A DNA stretch of 34,633 bases from positions 1 through 34,633 of the forward strand of contig JANQQW010000159.1 of the NCBI GenBank assembly GCA_028284885.1. The letters are read 5' to 3'. The notes below the pieces were generated by a model. That model searched no databases, was not told the origin of the DNA, and was given only the letters and a program-made list of their open reading frames with translations. The stretch is from Planctomycetaceae bacterium. GTDB lineage: Bacteria > Planctomycetota > Planctomycetia > Planctomycetales > Planctomycetaceae. Of this stretch, positions 16,631-26,934 are shown in pieces (position 1 is the first letter of the stretch; each line of letters opens with the position of its first letter). A program made the translations under genes and the position numbers.

Positions 16631-17872
16631 TCAGCTGAGGTCGTTGAGGAGCTTGATCAGCGGCATGAACAGGGCGATCACGATGAAGCCCACGATCAGG
16701 CCGAGGACCACGACCATCAGCGGTTCGAGCATGTTGATGAGGCCCTCGACGAGGACGGACACCTCCTCGTCGTAGACGTCGGCCACCTTGTACAGCATCT
16801 GGTCGAGCGCACCGGTCTCCTCGCCCACGTCGACCATGTTGACGACCATGTCGTCCACGATGCCGGTCTCCTTCAAGGGGATCGCCATCGACTCGCCCTC
16901 GCGGATGGCCGCGTAGATGGTGTCGAAGGCGTCCTTGAACACGGCGTTGCCTGCCGTGTCTCTCGCAATGGTCAACGACTCGAGAATGGGTACGCCCGAG
17001 GCTAACAGTGTGCCCAACGTTCGACACGTTCTCGCGATGATCGACTTGCGGATGATGGCCCCCAGTAAGGGGATCTTCAGTGACAGGAGGTCGATGACGT
17101 ACGCCCCCGTCTTGTTCTTGGCGATGATCTTCAGTGACAGCCACGCGGCGACCGGCACCATGGGGATGAGGTACCAGTACTTGCCGACGAAGTCGCTGCA
17201 GAAGATGAGCCACTCGGTGATGGCCGGCAGGTCGGTCCCGAAGCCCTCGAAGATCTTCTTGAACTTCGGAATGATGTAGATCATGATGAAGGTCACGATC
17301 AGCGTGGCGACGGTGATGACCGCACACGGGTAGATCATGGCCCCCTGGACCTTGCGCTTCAGCGACTGGGCCCGCTCTTTGAACTCCGCGAGCCTGCGGA
17401 GGATGATCTCGAGCGCACCGCCCGCCTCGCCCGCCTTGACCATGTTGACGTAGAGGTCGTCGAAGGCCTTGGGCTGCTTGGCCATCGCCTCGGAGAGGGT
17501 CGCCCCGGACTCGATGTCCTCGATGACGCCGATGAGGGCGTTCTTCAGCGGCCCCGGTTTGGACTGCCCTTCGAGAATACGCAGGCTGCGGAGGATCGGG
17601 AGACCGGCGTCCTGCAGCGTGGAGAGCTGCCGGGTGAACGTGGTGAGCTTCTTGGCCCCCACGCCGCCGATGGCGAACGTCGTCTTCTTCCGACGCTTCT
17701 TCTGGTCCTGGCCCTTCTTGGCCTTCTCGCCCCGGCCCTTCTCGGCGATCTTGGTGACGAAGAATCCCTTCTCGCGGATTTTCGCCTGCGCCTCGTCCTC
17801 GTTCGGCGCCTCGATCGTGTCCTTGATCTCGAGGCCCGTGTTGTCCATGGCCTCGTACTGGTAGACCGGCAT
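16631..17872 (-). CDS. Type II secretion / type IV pilus inner-membrane platform protein (GspF/PilC)
   Basis: 413 residues, GGAG six to seven nt before ATG. Starts with the standard MPVYQYEAMDNTG and has two T2SSF domains: about 75-200 (FTRQLSTLQDAGLPILRSL) and 280-400 (RTLGTLLASGVPILESL). Three membrane segments are visible near 179-201, 231-248 and 383-404. A Lys-rich linker (about 43-63) separates the N-terminal strand region from the first domain. F/PilC transmits motion from the cytoplasmic ATPases to pilin assembly. It lies between the second E-type ATPase and the first G-like pseudopilin, as expected for E-F-G order. Confidence 0.94.
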   Translation of the reverse strand: MPVYQYEAMDNTGLEIKDTIEAPNEDEAQAKIREKGFFVTKIAEKGRGEKAKKGQDQKKRRKKTTFAIGGVGAKKLTTFTRQLSTLQDAGLPILRSLRILEGQSKPGPLKNALIGVIEDIESGATLSEAMAKQPKAFDDLYVNMVKAGEAGGALEIILRRLAEFKERAQSLKRKVQGAMIYPCAVITVATLIVTFIMIYIIPKFKKIFEGFGTDLPAITEWLIFCSDFVGKYWYLIPMVPVAAWLSLKIIAKNKTGAYVIDLLSLKIPLLGAIIRKSIIARTCRTLGTLLASGVPILESLTIARDTAGNAVFKDAFDTIYAAIREGESMAIPLKETGIVDDMVVNMVDVGEETGALDQMLYKVADVYDEEVSVLVEGLINMLEPLMVVVLGLIVGFIVIALFMPLIKLLNDLS

Positions 17873-17901
17873 CGCTGCTCTCCGGGCGTTCCGTGACGGC
17901 T

Positions 17902-18064
17902 TGTCGTCTGGTGTCTGGTCTGTCTACATGGCGTTCGAGACGCCGTTGCTCAAGGCCGCGGACGCGGCGTTCACTCGAAATTGGCAGAGTGAGTGGTGTC
18001 TGGTCCGTGCTCGTCTGGTGCCTGGTGTCTGACTCCTGACTCCTGGGTTCGACTCCTGACCTCC
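17902..18064. repeat. Degenerate 7-nt (heptad) repeat tracts between platform and ATPase genes
   Basis: The 195-nt gap carries two tracts of seven-base units beginning TG. Tract one (17902-17924): TGTCGTC, TGGTGTC, TGGTCTG. Tract two (17994-18064): TGGTGTC, TGGTCCG, an 8-nt unit, TGGTGCC, TGGTGTC, TGACTCC twice, TGGGTTC, GACTCC, TGACCTCC. The 12-mer TGGTGTCTGGTC occurs identically at 17909 and 17994. The second tract ends three bases before the ATPase stop codon. The region between the tracts holds short GC palindromes. No coding potential is evident. Confidence 0.7.
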
Positions 18065-18067
18065 GCG

Positions 18068-19777
18068 TCAGTCGAGGTCCTCCATGACGGTCTCGCGGAC
18101 GACCTCGTCGATGGTCGTCTCGCCGTCGAAGATCAGCTTCAGCCCCGCCTCGCGGAGCGTCGTCATCCCCTGGGTGCGGGCGAAGTTCCGGATGTCGTCC
18201 ACGTTGGCGTCCGCGGCGACCATGTCGCGGATGTCGTCGGTGACGGTCATCAACTCGTAGATGCCGGTGCGGCCCTTGTAGCCGGAGTTGTTGCAACGGG
18301 CACAGCCGCGGCCGTAGTAAAAGGAGTACTGCCGGGCCTGCTCGATCGGCAGCTGCAGTTCCATCAGCAGTTCGTCGCTCGGCTCGAACTCGGTTCGGCA
18401 CTCCGTGCAGATCTTGCGGACGAGCCGCTGGGCGAGCACCGCCTCGACGGTGGCCGTGATGAGGAACGACGGGACGCCCATGTCCCGCAGCCGCGTGATG
18501 GCCGAGGGGGCGTCGTTCGTGTGCAGCGTGCTGAAGACGAGGTGGCCGGTGAGGGCGGACTGCACGGCGATCTCGGCCGTCTCGTAGTCCCGGATCTCGC
18601 CGACGAGGATCTTGTCCGGGTCGTGCCGGAGGATGGCGCGGAGGACCGTGGCGAAGGTCACGTCGATGTCCGGGTTGACCGGGACCTGGATGAGGCCGTC
18701 GATGTCGTACTCGATCGGGTCCTCGGTCGTGATCAGCTTCGTCTCGATGTCGTTGAGTTCGTTGAGGGCGGAGTACAGCGTGGTCGTCTTGCCGCTGCCG
18801 GTCGGCCCGGTGACGAGACAGATCCCGTTGGGGTTGCGGATCGTGTCGCGGAACCGCGTGAGCGTGCCGGCGTCCATCCCGATCTTGTTGAGGTCGAGCT
18901 GGACGACCGTCCGGTCCAGCACCCGCATGACGACCGACTCGCCGAACATGGTGGGCAGGATGGAGACGCGGAGGTCGACCTGGTTGCCGCCGACGTTGAG
19001 TTCGATGCGGCCGTCCTGCGGCAGTCGTCGCTCGGCGATGTCGAGCTCGGCCATCACCTTGATGCGGGTGACGATGGCGTTGGCGAGGTGCCGCGGCGGC
19101 GGGACCATCTCGTACAGCACGCCGTCCGCCTTCACGCGGACCTTGAACTCGTCCTCGAACGGCTCGAAGTGGATGTCGCTCGCCTGGTCCTTGATGGCGA
19201 GCAGCAGCACCATGTTCAGCAGCTTGCGGATCGGGGCGGCGTTCGCGATCTCCTCGGGGTTGGAGAGGTCGTGCACCTCGGTCGCGTGGCGGTCCTCGCC
19301 CAGCGAGTCCTCCATGTCCGCGATCACGTCCTCGATGCTGTCCTCCTTCTCGGCGTAGAACCGGCTGATCGCCTGCTCCACGTCGTACTGGTTGGAGACC
19401 GCACCCCGGACCTCGACCCCCAGGAAGTTCCGCAGGTCGTCCAGCGCCCCGACGTTCTGCGGGTCCGCCATCGCCACCGTCAGCACGTCGTTCTTCAGAC
19501 TGATGGGCATGATCTTGTAGATCTCGGCCATCGTCTGCGGGACGAGCTGCAGCACCTTCGGCGGGACGTTCGTCTCGGCGAGGTTGACGACCGGCATGCC
19601 CCACTGCTCGGCGAGCGCCTCGGTCACCTGGGCGTCGGTGACGAGCCCCATCCGGACCGCCACCTGCCCGATCACCTCGCCGGGACTCTGCTTCTGCTCC
19701 TCGAGAACGTCCCACAACTGGTCCTCGGTCAGGTAGCCGAGGTCCACGAGGATTTGTCCGAGTCGTCGTTGGGCCAT
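18068..19777 (-). CDS. GspE/PilB-type assembly ATPase (second E copy)
   Basis: 569 residues from the ATG that gives MAQRRLGQILVDLGYLTEDQ, a standard GspE/MshE N-terminal domain start; GAGAG precedes it. Walker A GPTGSGKT at 324-331, Asp box TEDPIEY at 351-357, Walker B ILVGE near 390-394, His box TGHLVFSTLHTNDA at 410-423. The zinc tetracysteine C457, C460, C492, C495 is complete, typical of E/PilB and absent from PilT. It powers subunit addition through the F platform protein encoded downstream. It differs clearly from the other E-type ATPase in this operon in its N-terminal domain and in the linker, so the two are old paralogues. Confidence 0.95.
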   Translation of the reverse strand: MAQRRLGQILVDLGYLTEDQLWDVLEEQKQSPGEVIGQVAVRMGLVTDAQVTEALAEQWGMPVVNLAETNVPPKVLQLVPQTMAEIYKIMPISLKNDVLTVAMADPQNVGALDDLRNFLGVEVRGAVSNQYDVEQAISRFYAEKEDSIEDVIADMEDSLGEDRHATEVHDLSNPEEIANAAPIRKLLNMVLLLAIKDQASDIHFEPFEDEFKVRVKADGVLYEMVPPPRHLANAIVTRIKVMAELDIAERRLPQDGRIELNVGGNQVDLRVSILPTMFGESVVMRVLDRTVVQLDLNKIGMDAGTLTRFRDTIRNPNGICLVTGPTGSGKTTTLYSALNELNDIETKLITTEDPIEYDIDGLIQVPVNPDIDVTFATVLRAILRHDPDKILVGEIRDYETAEIAVQSALTGHLVFSTLHTNDAPSAITRLRDMGVPSFLITATVEAVLAQRLVRKICTECRTEFEPSDELLMELQLPIEQARQYSFYYGRGCARCNNSGYKGRTGIYELMTVTDDIRDMVAADANVDDIRNFARTQGMTTLREAGLKLIFDGETTIDEVVRETVMEDLD

Positions 19778-19793
19778 TGGAGTGAGCTCTCGG

Positions 19794-19875
19794 CGGTCAG
19801 CTTCAGCGATCAGCAGGACTCGTTCGGGTTGCACCGGCCGGCTGACAGCTGATGGCTGACCGCTGACCGCTCGTC
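19794..19875. repeat. Inverted heptad repeats able to form a long hairpin
   Basis: In the 100-nt gap between pilT and the downstream ATPase gene, TCAGC occurs three times at 6-7 nt spacing (19797-19814). GCTGA occurs four times at exact 7-nt spacing (19841-19866: GCTGACA, GCTGATG, GCTGACC, GCTGACC). The arms are near-complementary: GCGGTCAGC and GATCAGC on the left oppose GCTGACCGC and GCTGATG on the right. They can fold into one imperfect stem of about 22 bp with a loop of about 30 nt. Confidence 0.65.
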
Positions 19876-19877
19876 CG

Positions 19878-20987
19878 TCAGTCGTCGAAGTCCTCGTCCT
19901 CCTCGTCCTCCAGCATGCCCTTCTTGGCACGCTCGATCCGCAGCTTGACCTCGCCCGGGTTGTTCGACTTGCCGATGACGTCCTTCTCCTCGCACAGGCC
20001 GTCCCGCCACAGGTTGAACAGCGCCTCGTCGAGCAGCTGCATGCCGTACTTCTTCCCCGTCTGGATGGACGAGGTGATGCGGAAGGTCTTGCCCTCGCGG
20101 ATGAGGTTCGAGATGGCCGGCGTGACGACGAGCATCTCGTACGCCGCGACGAGCCCCTTCGGCTTCCGCGGCAGCAGCGCCTGGGACAGCACGCCGATGA
20201 TCGCCTCGGCGAGCTGCGTCCGAATCTGGGCCTGCTGCGTGGTGGGGAAGACGTCGATGATCCGGTCGACCGTGCCCTGGGCACTCGTCGTGTGCAGCGT
20301 GCCGAACACGATGTGCCCGGTCTCTGCCGCGGTGATCGCCGACTCGATCGTCTCGAGGTCCCGCATCTCGCCCACGAGGATGATGTCCGGGTCCATCCGC
20401 AGGGCACGGCGGAGCGCCTCCGCGAAGTCCGGCACGTCGACCCCGATCTCGCGTTGGTTGATCGTGCAGCCGATGTGCTCGTGGTAGTACTCGATGGGGT
20501 CCTCGAGCGTGATGATGTGGTCTTTGATCTCGTGGTTCAGGTAGTTGATCATGCTGGCGAGGCTGGTCGTCTTGCCCGACCCCGTCGGCCCCGTGACGAG
20601 GAACAACCCCCGCGGACGACGAATCAGCTCCAGGCAGACCGGCGGCAGCCCCAGCACCTCGGGAGGCAGGAACTCGCTCGGCACCCGCCGCAGCACCATG
20701 CCGACGTAGCCCCGCTGCTTGAAGACGGCGACGCGGAACCGGGCCTTGTCGCCGAACGCGAAGGCGAAGTCCGTCCCCCCCATCTCCTGCAGTTCCTGCT
20801 GGTTCCGCTCCGGCGTGATGCTCTTCATGAGCCCCACGGTGTCCTCGGGTTCCAGCGTCTTCGTCTCGAGTCGCACCATGTGCCCGCCGAGCCGGACCAC
20901 GGGGGGCTGGCCGACGGTGATGTGCAGGTCGCTCACTTTCTCCTTGACGACCGTCTCGAGAAGCTTGTCGATCTGAATGCTGGGCAT
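19878..20987 (-). CDS. pilT: PilT-type twitching/retraction ATPase
   Basis: 369 residues from the ATG giving MPSIQIDKLLETVVKEKVSDLH, the usual PilT start, with AGGGA 9 nt upstream; an in-frame ATG 63 nt earlier adds a Gly/Ser-rich, non-conserved tail. Walker A GPTGSGKT at 133-140, Asp box LEDPIEY at 161-167, Walker B ILVGE at 203-207, His box TGHIVFGTLHT at 223-233. The PilT-specific AxxNLIREGK motif is at 291-300, and there is no tetracysteine zinc site. PilT disassembles pilin filaments. The C-terminus is an unusual all-acidic tail (LEDEEDEDFDD). Its place between two E-type ATPases suggests a filament that extends and retracts. Confidence 0.93.
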   Translation of the reverse strand: MPSIQIDKLLETVVKEKVSDLHITVGQPPVVRLGGHMVRLETKTLEPEDTVGLMKSITPERNQQELQEMGGTDFAFAFGDKARFRVAVFKQRGYVGMVLRRVPSEFLPPEVLGLPPVCLELIRRPRGLFLVTGPTGSGKTTSLASMINYLNHEIKDHIITLEDPIEYYHEHIGCTINQREIGVDVPDFAEALRRALRMDPDIILVGEMRDLETIESAITAAETGHIVFGTLHTTSAQGTVDRIIDVFPTTQQAQIRTQLAEAIIGVLSQALLPRKPKGLVAAYEMLVVTPAISNLIREGKTFRITSSIQTGKKYGMQLLDEALFNLWRDGLCEEKDVIGKSNNPGEVKLRIERAKKGMLEDEEDEDFDD

Positions 20988-21488
20988 CGATGGGAGTCCC
21001 TGTTGGCCGCTGTTCGCCGGACCGGTCGAACGACCCGAACCGGCAGACATGCTGCACTTCGACGTCGGTGGTCCGCAAGACTCCGGGGGCGATTTCGAGG
21101 CTGTTGCCGTGGAGACGCACGGCGTCCGTCGGTCGGTGGTCGCCCGCGTTCTCGGGCTGATCGCACACGATGGACGGAGTGGGAGCCACGGAGTCTTCGC
21201 TCATCGAGGAAAACGACAAACGCGCCGGAACCGGCACTGAAACGTCGTGGCCCGCAGACAGGGATGGGCTCGTCTGCCCAACGCCGTGATTGTCACGGCA
21301 TCGAGGGTCTCGCTCAACAACTTGGCGAAAAGCCGAACGCGGCACGCGGCGTTCCGTCGCCCCGGTTCTGGGGAGCATTGCAGGTGTCGCGGTCCGCGTG
21401 TGCCGGCTGCTGCACCACGCGAACGTCGACTTCAGGCCGGGAAGCGGGGACGCACCTCGAAGCGGTGTAATCGCCCCGATGGGGGTGG
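20988..21488. other. 501-nt intergenic region upstream of pilT
   Basis: No convincing gene; the short open frames here are unrelated to known proteins. It holds a terminator-like hairpin after the first ATPase gene, a 7-bp palindrome GCCGTGA-ttg-TCACGGC at 21283-21299, and a weak promoter-like pair on the minus strand, TTGTCG (21219-21214) and AAGACT (21197-21192) spaced by 16. pilT and the genes after it may therefore have their own start of transcription. Confidence 0.4.
21328..21354 (-). terminator. Terminator-like hairpin after first ATPase gene
   Basis: On the minus strand GAACGC, an 8-nt loop and GCGTTC form a 6-bp stem, followed three bases later by TTTT. It lies 135 nt past the ATPase stop codon. 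The stem is short and the T-run only four, so this is a weak intrinsic terminator or pause site. Confidence 0.3.
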
Positions 21489-23180
<1,692 letters not shown>

Positions 23181-23505
23181 GTCGAGTCTCCGCTGTGTTG
23201 CCGTCCGCTCGAGTTTCGGTCACCACGCTCGGCCCGTCGTCCGCGCGAGCGACGACCTCGGAACCAGCCGTGTCGTCCGCTGGCCCGCCGCGTCGTCGTT
23301 CGTCGTAGGACTGGGAATTCGCGAGCGAAGTGAAGACTCGATTCTCCGACCGGCCGATTGGGGTGTCAAGAAGCGGGCCGGACGGTTGGGGAAGCCAGGG
23401 TGGCGTCGGCCTGCTCGTTGTCGCTGTCGGAACGCTGACGAGGGCATCGACGGTACTCGAGAGTCTGCCGCGGCGAACGAGACCTCACGGGACGCCGAGT
23501 CGCCC
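23181..23505. other. 325-nt intergenic region between trkH and first ATPase gene
   Basis: No gene recognised. The half nearer the ATPase gene contains its promoter candidate and a leader of about 155 nt. No clear terminator hairpin was found for trkH, which is transcribed in the same direction from the other side. Confidence 0.5.
23341..23369 (-). promoter_or_regulatory. Sigma70-type promoter candidate for pilus/secretion block
   Basis: On the minus strand a perfect -35 box TTGACA (23369-23364), a 17-nt spacer and GAGAAT (23346-23341; four of six matches to TATAAT). Transcription would begin near 23334, about 155 nt before the first ATPase start codon. Confidence 0.45.
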
Positions 23506-25107
23506 CTACTGCACTCGCCAGAACGACGGCACGAACAGCACGAGGATCGCGAACAGTTCGAGCCGTCCGAGCAGCATCAGCAGGGTCAGCAGCAGCTTGC
23601 CCTGCGGCGAGAAGCCCGCGTAGTTGTCGTGCGGGCCGAGCACCCCGAGCCCGGGACCGATGTTGTTCAGGCACGAGGCGACCGCGCTCGCGCTGTCGAG
23701 CAGCTTCTCCGCCACCGTCGGCGGGGTGTCGCCGCTGCCCAGCCAGGCGCTGTCCGGTTCGATGGCGGCCAGTGTCAGCCAGCCGGCGACGAGCAGGAAC
23801 AGCACGATGGCGAAGTAGACGACCACGTCGTGCCGCAGCCCGTCGTCGACCGGCAGCCCGAACACGCGCATCCGGCGGACGACGTTCGGCCGGTAGGCCC
23901 GCTCGATCTCCAGCCGGACGACGCGGAAGAAGAGGATGAAGCGGATCACCTTCACGCCGCCCCCCGTCGATCCGGAGCATCCGCCGACGAACATCAGCGC
24001 GAGCAGCACGCCCTTGGCGAACTCCGACCACTCGGTGAAGTCCACCGTGCCGAAGCCGGTCGTCGTCATCACCGAGACCGTGACGAACAACGCGTGCCGC
24101 AGCGAGAGGCCGAACGCCCCCAGCGGAGTCGAGGCCTCCTCGGCGTACTGCCCCAACCAGGTGAGGTTGACGGTCAGCAGCAGCGTCACGACGGCGACGA
24201 CACCGAGGTAGACGCGGTACTCCGGGTCGCGGAACAGCGGTGCGAAGCGGGTGTACCACGGGCCGCTGGTGTCCGTCCCGCGAAGGCAGAGGTAGTAGAG
24301 CGTGAAGTTCGTGCCGGCGACCAGCATGAACAGGATGGTCGTTGCCTCGACCAGTGGGGTGTCGCTGAACGCCCCGATGCTCGCGTTCCGCGTGCTGAAC
24401 CCGCCGGTCGCCATGGTGCCGAACGTGTGGCAGAGGGCGTCGTACGGCGACATTCGCTGGAGCATGTACAGGACGGCCAACAGCCCGCTGATGCCGACGT
24501 AGATCGTCCACATCAGGAGTGCCGTCTCGCGGACGCGTGGCCGGACGGACTCGTTGATCGGCCCGGGCACCTCCCGGCGGACGAGGGCCTTCCCGCCGGC
24601 CCCCAACTGCCCGAGGATCGCCACGAACAGCACGATGATCCCCATCCCGCCCAGCCAGTGCGTGAAGCACCGCCAGAACAGGATGCACCGCGGGACGAGT
24701 TCCGGCTTCTCCAACTCCGTCAGCACCGAGGCCCCGGTCGTCGTGAAGCCGGAGACCGACTCGAACAGGGCGTCGGCGACGTTCATCGGCACGTCCGGGG
24801 CCCGCTGCGTACCGGAGAACAGGAACGGCAGCGCCCCGAGCACGCCCGAGAGAAGCCAGCCCAGTCCGACGATCGCGAGCGCCTCTTTCCGGAGAATCGA
24901 CCCGGTCTCCTTCCGCCCCAAGAAGTACAGCAGGCCGCCGAGGCCCACGCTGCAGACGATCGCCCCGAGCAACCCCAGGAACCCGCGCAGCTCGAACGTC
25001 TCCGTTTCGCCGAAGGCCGGGAAGGCCCACGGCAGAGCGAGCACCATCGAGCCCCCCACCAGCATGCCCAACGACCCGAGCATGCGGCTCAGCAGCGGCC
25101 AGTTCAC
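23506..25107 (-). CDS. trkH: Trk-type potassium uptake transporter, TrkH
   Basis: 533 residues from a GTG with GAGGGA about 5 nt upstream. Highly hydrophobic, about ten or more membrane helices. The four pore-loop selectivity segments of the TrkH/KtrB family are visible: TTTGAS at 122-127, MATGGFS at 232-238, TTTGFG at 348-353 and NNIGPG at 481-486, each with the filter glycine. [17 protein letters not shown] and [14 protein letters not shown] are also typical. TrkH works with a cytoplasmic TrkA gating ring, which is not in this window. Divergent from scpA with a gap of about 207 nt. Confidence 0.95.
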   Translation of the reverse strand: MNWPLLSRMLGSLGMLVGGSMVLALPWAFPAFGETETFELRGFLGLLGAIVCSVGLGGLLYFLGRKETGSILRKEALAIVGLGWLLSGVLGALPFLFSGTQRAPDVPMNVADALFESVSGFTTTGASVLTELEKPELVPRCILFWRCFTHWLGGMGIIVLFVAILGQLGAGGKALVRREVPGPINESVRPRVRETALLMWTIYVGISGLLAVLYMLQRMSPYDALCHTFGTMATGGFSTRNASIGAFSDTPLVEATTILFMLVAGTNFTLYYLCLRGTDTSGPWYTRFAPLFRDPEYRVYLGVVAVVTLLLTVNLTWLGQYAEEASTPLGAFGLSLRHALFVTVSVMTTTGFGTVDFTEWSEFAKGVLLALMFVGGCSGSTGGGVKVIRFILFFRVVRLEIERAYRPNVVRRMRVFGLPVDDGLRHDVVVYFAIVLFLLVAGWLTLAAIEPDSAWLGSGDTPPTVAEKLLDSASAVASCLNNIGPGLGVLGPHDNYAGFSPQGKLLLTLLMLLGRLELFAILVLFVPSFWRVQ

Positions 25108-25314
25108 GGGATCCCTCGTTCGAGGCGGACGTCACACCCCGTGGACCGGGAACGCGGGCCCGCGGGACGAGCGGACATGCTCGGTTGGTCGAGAGTGGCG
25201 AGTCAAGAGACAACGGCCGAACCGCGCGGGCCGAACCGACCTCGGCGAATCGCCCTTGGGCCGCGCGACCGCTGGCGGGTAACATCCCGGCGACCTCCAC
25301 GGACGGATGCTCGA

Positions 25315-26073
25315 GTGCCCCAAACCCTCGCCGACCACCGCTTCGACCTGGGCGACCTGTTCACGGGCCCGCTCGACCTGCTGCTGTACCTCGTGCGGCA
25401 CCACGAGGTCGACGTGACCGAGATTCCGCTCGCCCGCGTCACGTCGCAGTTCGTCGAGATCCTCGAGGTGCTCGAGTTCCTGGATCTCGAGTTCGTCGGT
25501 GAGTTCGTTGTGACGGCGGCCACGCTGACCGAGATGAAGAGTCGGCTCGTCCTGCCGAGTGGCGACGAGGAGGAGCAGGCCGCGGACGAGGACGACCCGG
25601 CCGACGACGCCACGCACGACCAACTGGTGCGTCGGCTGCTGGAGTACAAGAAGTTCAAGGACGCCGCCGACGCCCTGGAGGAGCGGGCCGCCGAGTGGCG
25701 GGACCGGTTCCCCCGCCTGCAGGACGACCGGCCACAGGTCGAACGGGACCACGCCGCCGACCGCATCCGCGACGTCGAACTCTGGGACCTCGTCAGTGCG
25801 CTCGGCCGGATCGTCCGGACCAAGGAGGTCTCCACCGAAGGCCGTTTGAAACGCGACGTCATCCCGGTCCACGTCTACGTCGACCGCATCGGCAGCCACG
25901 TCCGCGAACACCGCCGGGCGACGTTCTCCTCGTTCTTCGAGGGGACGAACGAACGACACACGATCGTCGCCGTCTTCCTCGCGATCCTCGAACTCGTCCG
26001 TCACCACGCCTTCCGGGCCGACCAACCGGACCGGCACGGCGAGATCTGGATTCTCCCGCCCGAGGGAGAGTGA
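25315..26073 (+). CDS. scpA: Segregation and condensation protein A (ScpA)
   Basis: 252 residues from a GTG with GGA seven nt upstream; no ATG is in frame nearby and the earlier frame is only antisense to trkH. The N-terminus FDLGDLFTGPLDLLLYLVRHHEVDVTEIPLARVTSQFVEIL matches the kleisin signature of ScpA (abridged alignment: F-GPLDLLL-L-VD---I--A-I--Q). It has the usual acidic middle (SGDEEEQAADEDD) and the C-terminal winged-helix part ending HGEIWILP. ScpA bridges the SMC heads with ScpB in chromosome condensation; scpB and smc are not in the window. Confidence 0.93.
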   Translation: MPQTLADHRFDLGDLFTGPLDLLLYLVRHHEVDVTEIPLARVTSQFVEILEVLEFLDLEFVGEFVVTAATLTEMKSRLVLPSGDEEEQAADEDDPADDATHDQLVRRLLEYKKFKDAADALEERAAEWRDRFPRLQDDRPQVERDHAADRIRDVELWDLVSALGRIVRTKEVSTEGRLKRDVIPVHVYVDRIGSHVREHRRATFSSFFEGTNERHTIVAVFLAILELVRHHAFRADQPDRHGEIWILPPEGE

Positions 26074-26205
26074 CCGGCCGCACGACCGCGCGGACCGCTC
26101 CGACCGGAACGGACCGTCCAGCCGGTGCCGACGTGCAAGCGGCCCGTTGCCTTTTCGCGACGTAATCTCTCGTAACGGCCGCCCCAACCGCTGCGGACTT
26201 CGACG

Positions 26206-26931
26206 ATGGACGTCGCCCACCTCGAGAACCTCGCCGAACTCGACGACACCTACTGGTGGCACGTCGCGAAGCGGCGGCTCGTGACCAAGCTGTTGCTCCA
26301 GCACGCCCCGCCACCGGGCGTTCTCGTCGAAGGAGGCATCGGCTCGTCCCGCAACCTCCGCGACTTCCGCGACCTCGGCTACGACGTCCACGGCTTCGAC
26401 CTCTTCGAGGAATCGACCGAGTACGCCCGCCGGCACGGGATCGAGACGGCCGTCGTCCACGACCTCGCCGAGCCCTGGCCGGTCGAAGCCGGTTCGGTGA
26501 ACGCCGTCGTGCTGCTCGACGTGATCGAGCACGTTCCCGACCCGGTCCGGGTGCTCGAACACGTCCGCTCGTCGCTCGCCGACGACGGCGTCGCGATCGT
26601 CACCGTCCCCGCCTACCCGTGGTTGTTCGGCGAGTGGGACGAACGGCTCGGCCACCACCGGCGGTACACGCGGCCAATGCTCCGCGAGCAGGCCGAGCTG
26701 GCTGGCCTGCGGGCCACTTGGTGCAGCCACTGGAACTCGTTCACGCTGCCGGCGGCCGTCGCCGTGCGTGGCTGGCAGCGGATGTTCCCGAAGAAGCAGC
26801 CGGCCGAGTTCCCCGAGGTCTCCTCGCTGACGAACGCCACGCTGCTCCGTCTCGCCGCGGCCGAACGAGCCGTGATGGACCGCATCGGCGTCCCGGCCGG
26901 CCTGTCGCTCGTCGCCGTACTCGCGAAGTGA
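26206..26931 (+). CDS. Class I SAM-dependent methyltransferase
   Basis: 241 residues. Motif I region is LVEGGIGSSRNLRDFRDLGY, followed by VHGFDLFEES (acidic residue after strand 2) and VVLLDVIEHVPDPVRVLEHV, the motif seen in Methyltransf_11/23 proteins such as ubiquinone and mycolic-acid type enzymes. FGEWDERLGHHRRYT resembles a group of methyltransferases that act on lipid or sugar-linked substrates. Motif I departs from the usual DxGCGxG in lacking the aspartate. Substrate unknown. Follows scpA after 132 nt and ends three bases before the convergent fabI stop. Confidence 0.83.
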   Translation: MDVAHLENLAELDDTYWWHVAKRRLVTKLLLQHAPPPGVLVEGGIGSSRNLRDFRDLGYDVHGFDLFEESTEYARRHGIETAVVHDLAEPWPVEAGSVNAVVLLDVIEHVPDPVRVLEHVRSSLADDGVAIVTVPAYPWLFGEWDERLGHHRRYTRPMLREQAELAGLRATWCSHWNSFTLPAAVAVRGWQRMFPKKQPAEFPEVSSLTNATLLRLAAAERAVMDRIGVPAGLSLVAVLAK

Positions 26932-26934
26932 CCC

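Noticed and set aside
17902..18064. CRISPR-like array
   Set aside because: Repeat units are only seven bases, degenerate and contiguous without spacers.
16539..19715. Very long open frame (over 1000 codons) on the minus strand across the F and second E genes
   Set aside because: Its translation is Arg/Gly/Pro/Asp-rich low-complexity text and lies out of frame with two clear genes; it is a GC-driven shadow.
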